A stretch of DNA of 64,000 bases from Stenotrophomonas rhizophila (GTDB lineage: Bacteria > Pseudomonadota > Gammaproteobacteria > Xanthomonadales > Xanthomonadaceae), in contig NZ_VDQT01000003.1 of assembly GCF_007667275.1 (NCBI RefSeq), forward strand, positions 124,001 through 188,000, in the 5' to 3' direction. The notes under the pieces were generated by a model. That model did no database searches, was not told the DNA's origin, and saw nothing but the letters and a program-made list of their open reading frames with translations. The position numbers and the translations under genes are program-made. This document shows positions 59,415 through 64,000 of the stretch, one piece after another. How positions within the stretch are numbered: position 1 is the first letter of the stretch; each line of letters starts with the position of its first letter.

Positions 59415-60087
59415 GCACGCGCTGCGCCATGCACAGGGCGGGGTGATCGCACCCAGCGCGTTGGGCCATGCGGCGCGCGCGGACCAGCTGGAATCGGCCG
59501 CGCGGCGTCGCGCGGCCCACGTGCTGGGAAATGTTCCGGCCCAGGTGGATGCTGCCGTGGCGCAGGCGCGCATGGACGGTTTCGAGCAGGGCTACGCCGA
59601 TGCGATCAGCGAAGCGGTGCCGCTGCTGGCCGCCGCGCTGGGTGATGTACAGGCGCTGCGTGCGGCGGTGCTGGGGCAGCTGCGCGAGGTGATTGGCGCC
59701 AGCCTGGCCGCCGAAGGCGTAGACGCGGCCCTGGTGGTCCGGCGCTGCGAGCAGCTGCTCGGGTCGGGTTCCAGCGACCTGGTGCTGCATGTGCCGGATC
59801 GAACCCCCGCGCTGGCTGATGCGGTGCGCGCAGCCTTGGCGCAGATGCCGACCCCGCCTGCGCTGCAGCTCATGCCCACGCGTTCGGCTTTGCCGATGCT
59901 CAAGGCCGGCCCGCTGCTGTTTGAACTGGACCCGGTCACTGCCATCGCGGCGGCCGTGGAAGCCAGCGTGGATGCCGCTGCACTGGAAACGGCCGCGCGT
60001 CAGCGCGCCGGTGCGTATGCCGCCGGGATCGATGCCCGGCTCAAACGGTTGCCGTTCCCCGTAGACCTTGCTGGAGTGGAAAAATGA
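59395..60087 (+). CDS. sctL: T3SS stator SctL (OrgB/MxiN-like)
   Basis: A 230-residue protein resembling the peripheral stalk regulators of SctN. The N-terminal part is helical (ADQLESAARRRAAHVLG), followed by the FliH-like block AALGDVQALRAAVLGQLREV. It links the ATPase to the sorting platform pods. It overlaps sctK upstream and the last small gene downstream (ATGATG at 60084). Confidence 0.82.
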   Translation: MLKSFPEHALRHAQGGVIAPSALGHAARADQLESAARRRAAHVLGNVPAQVDAAVAQARMDGFEQGYADAISEAVPLLAAALGDVQALRAAVLGQLREVIGASLAAEGVDAALVVRRCEQLLGSGSSDLVLHVPDRTPALADAVRAALAQMPTPPALQLMPTRSALPMLKAGPLLFELDPVTAIAAAVEASVDAAALETAARQRAGAYAAGIDARLKRLPFPVDLAGVEK

Positions 60088-60347
60088 TGCTGGAAAAACT
60101 GGGGGCCGTTGCGCCCGCTGCCTCCTTGACCCCGGCCGGACAGTCGCAGGCGCTGCTGCAGCGCATGCAGACGGCCTTGGAGGAGTCGCCGACCAAGCCG
60201 CCGCCGGACCCTTTCGCGCACCTTACGCCGGAAGAGCGGAAGGCCATCACCGATGAAATGATCAAGAACCAGTGGACCATCGATTTCATGCTGGCCATGA
60301 TCATGGGCGATGAGGAAAAGCTCGGTCCGAAACCCGACGAAGATTGA
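60084..60347 (+). CDS. Small protein at the orgC position, end of the type III locus
   Basis: An 87-residue protein overlapping the sctL stop. The N-terminal half is Ala/Pro-rich and the C-terminal half has a helix (PEERKAITDEMIKNQ, then FMLAMIMGDEEK). It occupies the place of orgC but is shorter than the 153 residues of Salmonella OrgC and shows no convincing similarity. OrgC promotes needle assembly; this function is only a positional guess. A terminator-like hairpin begins 10 bases after its stop. Confidence 0.55.
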   Translation: MMLEKLGAVAPAASLTPAGQSQALLQRMQTALEESPTKPPPDPFAHLTPEERKAITDEMIKNQWTIDFMLAMIMGDEEKLGPKPDED

Positions 60348-60356
60348 GGAGGACGG

Positions 60357-60385
60357 CGGGCCGCATTGCGGCCCGCTTCCGTTTC
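60357..60385 (+). terminator. Terminator hairpin at the end of the type III locus
   Basis: A 9-bp stem (gcgggccgc / gcggcccgc) around a 3-base loop at 60357-60377 is followed by ttccgttt, a modest T-rich tract. It lies between the last plus-strand secretion gene and the convergent DUF885 gene, so it may serve both. Confidence 0.7.
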
Positions 60386-62297
60386 AGGGGGTCAGCGCCG
60401 GCACGGCGGCGGGCGCGGCGATCCAGCGATCGATCTTCGCTTCCAGGATATCCAGCGGCATCGATCCATCGCGCAGCACTTCGGCATGGAAGCGCTTCGG
60501 GTCGAAGCTGGCGCCCTGGGTCCGCTGGGCCTTGTCGCGCAGCTCGATCATTTTCAGTTCGCCCAGGCCGTTGGCCAGGGTCTGGCCGGGCAGGGCCATG
60601 AAGCGTTCCACTTCCGCGGTCGCATCCGCGACCGGCATGTCCGCAGTCTTGACCAGGTAATCCACCGCCTGCTTCTTGCTCCATCCTTGAGCATGCACGC
60701 CGGTGTCGGCGACCATGCGTGCGCTGCGGGTCAGGGCGCCTTGCAGGTAGCCGATGCGCTCGTAGGGGTCCTGGTAAACGCCGAGGGCATCGCCCAGCGA
60801 TTCGGCATACAACCCCCAGCCTTCCACGAAGGCGACGTCACCGCCCAAGCGGCGGAAACGCGGCAGCTTGTCCAGTTCCTGCTGCAGGCCCAGCTGCACG
60901 TGGTGGCCGGGAATGCCTTCATGCAGGAACTGCGCCGGTGCTGACCAGCGCCGGCGGCTGGGCAGGGCGCTGGTGTTCACGGACAGCACGCCCGGTCGCA
61001 TGCCATCGGGCAGCGGTGGCTGGTAGCTCACCGCCGCCGCGCTGGCAGCACGGTCGGCCTCCACCGCGCGGATTTCCAGCGGTGCCTTGGGCAGGGTGCC
61101 CAGCAGCGTCGGCAGGCGCGCGCCCACCTGCTGCTGCAACTGCTTGTAGCGGGCCAGCAGCGCGTCCGGGCTGGCGTACTGGAAGTCCTTGTCGGTGCGC
61201 ATGGTGCGCAGCAGCTTCTGCTGCGAGCCGCGGATGCGGTTTTCCTTCATCACCGCCGCGATCTGTTCCTGCAGCTGCGCCACGCGCTGTTCGCCCTGCG
61301 CGTGGATCTGCTGCGGGGTCAGCGTGCTGGCGGTGCTCTGCACGATGTTCTGGCTGTACCAGGCGAGGCCGTTGGGCAGCGCGGACAGCCCATCGCTGCT
61401 GCGCGTGGCGGGCAGGTATTCGGTGGCGATGAAACCGCGCAGGGCGCGGTAGGCCGGCATCAGCCGGTACTCGATCATGCGCTTGTATTCGGCGGTGATG
61501 CGGGTCTTGTCAGCCTCGGAAAAGTCATCGGGCATGTTGCGCACCGGCGCCCAGAAGATGCTCTCCTCGGCGGTCGGCTTGATCACCGCATCCAGCTGCG
61601 GCAACACCTTCTCCATCAGGTCGCGCGGCTGCACCACGCCGGCTCGCATGCCGTCGCGCATGTTGGCGATGGCCTGTTCGAACAGCGGCGGGATGCCCAG
61701 CGAGCGCCGCGACCAGGCGTCGTAATCCTGCACGCTGTTGAACGGCTGCGCGCCGGACCCGGAGCCGAGGATGGCCATGATGCTGCCCAGGTTGTAGTAC
61801 TGGCTCACCGGCAGCATCCAGCCGGGATACTTTTCATTGGCCAGGGACATGCGCGCGTCGCGCACGAAGATCTGGTAGCTCAGCAGGTCCTGGCCGGTAA
61901 GGCCGTCGGGCCCGATCTTTTCAACCTTTCCCAGCCACTCTTCGGTGAAGTCGTGCGATTGCTGGCGGTACGCGGCCGAGAGGATGTTGGGCAGCTGGTC
62001 GTTGTGGCGGCTGTCGCCCTGGAAGGTGGCCTGCAGCGGATTGAGCCGCATCGAGGCATCCCAGTACTCATCGTAGATGCGTTCGAGCTGGGCGGCCTTG
62101 CTCTGCTGGCGCACCAGCGGCTGGCGGGCCGGCGCGGCGGCGGGCCGTGCCCGGGGTTTGGCTTTGGGTTTGGCCTGGCGCGTCTGCGCGGCTGCCGGAC
62201 GGCTGGCCTTCTTCTTGGCGGCCTCGGCTGGCGCGGCGGCGCTGAAGACCAGCAGCGACGCAATGGCAAGCGCCAAGGCACGGGCGGGGTAGGGCAT
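60384..62297 (-). CDS. Secreted DUF885 family metallohydrolase
   Basis: A 637-residue exported protein with a signal peptide (ALALAIASLLVFSAAAPAEA) followed by a basic Lys/Pro/Ala-rich linker. The DUF885 core contains the metal-binding HEGIPGHH near residue 461, with more conserved Trp and Tyr residues in WGLYAESLGDAL downstream. The family resembles zinc peptidases of the gluzincin type. It is the first chromosomal gene after the secretion locus and is convergent with it. Confidence 0.88.
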   Translation of the reverse strand: MPYPARALALAIASLLVFSAAAPAEAAKKKASRPAAAQTRQAKPKAKPRARPAAAPARQPLVRQQSKAAQLERIYDEYWDASMRLNPLQATFQGDSRHNDQLPNILSAAYRQQSHDFTEEWLGKVEKIGPDGLTGQDLLSYQIFVRDARMSLANEKYPGWMLPVSQYYNLGSIMAILGSGSGAQPFNSVQDYDAWSRRSLGIPPLFEQAIANMRDGMRAGVVQPRDLMEKVLPQLDAVIKPTAEESIFWAPVRNMPDDFSEADKTRITAEYKRMIEYRLMPAYRALRGFIATEYLPATRSSDGLSALPNGLAWYSQNIVQSTASTLTPQQIHAQGEQRVAQLQEQIAAVMKENRIRGSQQKLLRTMRTDKDFQYASPDALLARYKQLQQQVGARLPTLLGTLPKAPLEIRAVEADRAASAAAVSYQPPLPDGMRPGVLSVNTSALPSRRRWSAPAQFLHEGIPGHHVQLGLQQELDKLPRFRRLGGDVAFVEGWGLYAESLGDALGVYQDPYERIGYLQGALTRSARMVADTGVHAQGWSKKQAVDYLVKTADMPVADATAEVERFMALPGQTLANGLGELKMIELRDKAQRTQGASFDPKRFHAEVLRDGSMPLDILEAKIDRWIAAPAAVPALTP

Positions 62298-62394
62298 GAA
62301 ACGCTTCCGTAAATCCTATACAGACCCGGGAGCTTGCCTGATTCATCCGGGCGCGACCAGCGCCAACGCCCCGGTCAGGCGACCCACGTACAGC

Positions 62395-62416
62395 GTAGAG
62401 ACACGCCACGCGTGTC
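62395..62416. repeat. SMAG repeat upstream of the DUF885 gene
   Basis: GTAG, then a hairpin of gacacgc-cac-gcgtgtc, in the 164-base gap between the DUF885 and DUF502 genes. The remainder of the gap shows no gene. Confidence 0.8.
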
Positions 62417-62461
62417 CACGCCATCCAACCCGAAGCCGATAGCTAGGCCTCAGGCCCCCAT

Positions 62462-63139
62462 TCAGCGCTCACCAGCACGGGTAAACGGCACCGTCTCCGG
62501 CGCCACGGCGCCCCCGGAGATGATGAAACTCATGGCCTGGTCCACCGTCCAGTCGGTCGGGGTGAGCAGTTCCACCGGCACGATTTCCAGGTAGCCGGAG
62601 GTCGGGTTCGGCGTGGTCGGCACATATACCGCCGCCAGTTCACGACCGGTGCCCTGTTCACGGATCACCCGGGTCACCAGGCCCACCGCCTTCATGTCCC
62701 GGTGCGGGAAGTCGATCAGCACCACGCGCTGGGTGGTCCCCGGCTCGGTCTGCAGCATGTCCAGCAGCTTCTTGGCGCTCTCATAGATGATGCTGGCCAG
62801 TGGAATGCGCTTGATCACCGCGCCGAACCAGCGCAGCAGGCGCTGTCCGATCACCCGACGGCTGAGCACGCCGACGCTGAGGATCACCAGCAGGGTGGCG
62901 AGCAGCCCGATCACGTTCTGCATCCACTCGACCTTGACCCAGCCCAGGTAGTGCGGGAACGAAGCGGCGATCTGCGCCGACAGCGGCACCACCACCGGGC
63001 TGCTGATGCCCGAGAGCAGCACGAACACGAACTTGATGACCACCCAGGTCAGCCAGATCGGCAGCAGGGTGAGCAGGCCGGTCAGGAACAGGCGCTGCAG
63101 GGAGGGGCGCGGAACAAGGTGGGGGGCTTCGGGCGACAT
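62462..63139 (-). CDS. DUF502 family integral membrane protein
   Basis: A 225-residue protein with two transmembrane helices in the first 95 residues (LFLTGLLTLLPIWLTWVVI, then NVIGLLATLLVILSVGVLS) and a cytosolic beta-rich domain with VVLIDFPHRDMKAVGLVTR and VYVPTTPNPTSGYL. DUF502 proteins are widespread in proteobacteria, but their function is not established. The start at 63139 (MSPEAPH) fits the family N-terminus. Confidence 0.86.
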   Translation of the reverse strand: MSPEAPHLVPRPSLQRLFLTGLLTLLPIWLTWVVIKFVFVLLSGISSPVVVPLSAQIAASFPHYLGWVKVEWMQNVIGLLATLLVILSVGVLSRRVIGQRLLRWFGAVIKRIPLASIIYESAKKLLDMLQTEPGTTQRVVLIDFPHRDMKAVGLVTRVIREQGTGRELAAVYVPTTPNPTSGYLEIVPVELLTPTDWTVDQAMSFIISGGAVAPETVPFTRAGER

Positions 63140-63264
63140 CCTCGCATTGTAGCGGGGCGGCGGCCCCGGTGAGGCGCCTTTCCGCGCTGCCGGGACATCC
63201 ATTGCGGGAACGCTGCGTCGCTGCATGCCATGCGTGTCCTGTGTGCATCCCATACACTCCCTGG

Positions 63265-63286
63265 GACACGCGTGGCGTGTCGCTAC
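63265..63286. repeat. SMAG repeat supplying the stop codon of the DUF4442 gene
   Basis: The hairpin gacacgc-gtg-gcgtgtc, followed by gctac (reverse of GTAGC), lies just beyond the DUF4442 gene. The complement of the TAG stop of that gene (63283-63285) is the cta within this head, so the repeat abuts the coding end exactly. Confidence 0.8.
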
Positions 63287-63738
63287 GTGCGTGCCTTCGG
63301 CTTCAGGCGCAGGTAGACCTGCTTGCGTACCCGGGCGATCACTTCGCCCTTCTCGTCCACGATGTCGTTGCTGAACCAGTGCAGGTATTTGCCGCCGTCG
63401 GCGGTGGCGGCCCGCAGCTGGTCCAGCAACGCCTCATCCAGCCGGAATTCGGCACTGACCGTGCCCCGGCCGGGTTTCAGGAACTCGATCTCGCCCGCCC
63501 GATCCCACACGTAGTAGTCCCGCCCAAGGTTCTGCATCACCGTCAGCATCCAGAACGGATCGGTCATCGCAAACAAGCTGCCGCCGAAATGCGTACCCAC
63601 ATAGTTGCGGTTCCACGGCCGCATGCGCAGCTCGACGCGGACGAACCGATAGTCGGCACTGACCTCGGTGACATGGATCCCGGTAAACAGGAACGGCGGC
63701 CACAGATTGAGTCCGAGGCGGAACAGGCTGGCTTTCAT
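63283..63738 (-). CDS. DUF4442 thioesterase-like hot-dog protein
   Basis: A 151-residue protein of the DUF4442/YiiD-like hot-dog fold. The central helix region NRNYVGTHFGGSLFAMTDPF carries the conserved His and the Gly-rich turn near the active site, and GEIEFLKPGRG follows. It probably hydrolyses or binds acyl thioesters. The stop falls in a SMAG repeat. The neighbour on the other side is the diguanylate cyclase gene. Confidence 0.85.
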   Translation of the reverse strand: MKASLFRLGLNLWPPFLFTGIHVTEVSADYRFVRVELRMRPWNRNYVGTHFGGSLFAMTDPFWMLTVMQNLGRDYYVWDRAGEIEFLKPGRGTVSAEFRLDEALLDQLRAATADGGKYLHWFSNDIVDEKGEVIARVRKQVYLRLKPKART

Positions 63739-63817
63739 CGGCGGCGGTCGCGCAGGGGAGGTGGCGCGAGTCTAACATTCGCAGGCGTATGGACGTCACG
63801 GCGCGCAGGGCGTGGCG

Positions 63818-64000
63818 TTACGCGCCTTCGTCCATTGCGTAGCCGTCGCGGCCGGACGCCTTGGCGCGCTGGAGCGCGGCGTCGGCACCTTCGAAGTAGT
63901 GGCGCGGTTCGGTGGTGGCGGTGGGGACGTGGGTGTACAGGCCGACGCTCAGGGTGATCTGTTCGTTGGCCGCCGCGCCATCGGCAAGGGACATCTGCCG
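63818..64000 (-). CDS. C-terminal fragment of a GGDEF-domain diguanylate cyclase (partial)
   Basis: The 60 visible codons run off the right edge of the window. They hold the last part of a GGDEF domain: LSVGLYTHVP, then the conserved end ADAALQRAKASGRDGYA, which matches the usual A-D-x-A-L-Y-x-A-K-x-x-G-R-N ending. The active-site GGDEF sequence itself lies outside the window, so activity cannot be judged. Confidence 0.8.
   Translation of the reverse strand, partial: RQMSLADGAAANEQITLSVGLYTHVPTATTEPRHYFEGADAALQRAKASGRDGYAMDEGA

Noticed and set aside
31332..60383. Mobile-element ends or integrase near the type III locus
   Set aside because: No tRNA gene, integrase, transposase or direct repeats were found at either flank inside the window. 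The locus may be old or the borders may lie elsewhere.

Overview
This is a GC-rich chromosomal window from a gammaproteobacterium, most likely of the Xanthomonadaceae and closest in style to Stenotrophomonas or Xanthomonas. The evidence is the codon usage, the many GTAG-headed hairpin repeats (SMAG/REP type, e.g. near 5.6, 13.2, 27.2, 27.7, 62.4 and 63.3 kb), and family content such as the mprF/acvB pair and an NAD-dependent leucine dehydrogenase-type enzyme. No tRNA, rRNA, integrase, transposase or CRISPR array was seen. No gene-free stretch exceeds about 300 bases.

1-31.8 kb is ordinary chromosome: two Ala-rich lipoproteins, a thiolase, a lipobox-bearing subtilisin-type autotransporter, an amino-acid dehydrogenase, an HDOD protein, a phospholipase D/cardiolipin synthase-like enzyme, an RsuA-type protein with an altered active-site motif, AzlCD, a small MscS channel, an ECF sigma factor operon, an Hsp70 (YegD type), several small metal-binding proteins, then acvB, an unassigned gene with a nuclease-like motif, and mprF. 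RidA, an RnfB/RsxB ferredoxin, a HAD phosphatase, metG, a DUF2147 protein and a glyoxalase-fold protein follow.

32.0-60.35 kb is a complete type III secretion locus of the Inv-Mxi-Spa (SPI-1) class, all on the plus strand and in the Salmonella SPI-1 gene order: invF-sctC-W-V-invB-N-O-P-Q-R-S-T-U, then sicA-sipB-sipC-sipD, then iacP-iagB-sctD-F-I-J-K-L plus a small last gene at the orgC position. Most core genes overlap by 4 to 23 bases, so they are probably translationally coupled. The translocator/effector block (about 47-55 kb) is visibly richer in A/T than the core genes. It carries a tandem duplication of the needle-tip gene, a fossil of the sipC 3' end between the two copies, and a tandem pair of related proteins in the sipA position. 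The longer of these has four degenerate repeats of about 48-50 residues. No hilA-, hilC- or hilD-like regulator and no invH-like pilotin was found here.

60.38-64 kb returns to housekeeping content on the minus strand: a DUF885 HEGxxGHH protein, a DUF502 membrane protein, a DUF4442 thioesterase-like protein and the C-terminal end of a GGDEF diguanylate cyclase. The secretion locus therefore sits as a compact block between metabolic genes, with a terminator-like hairpin at its end.
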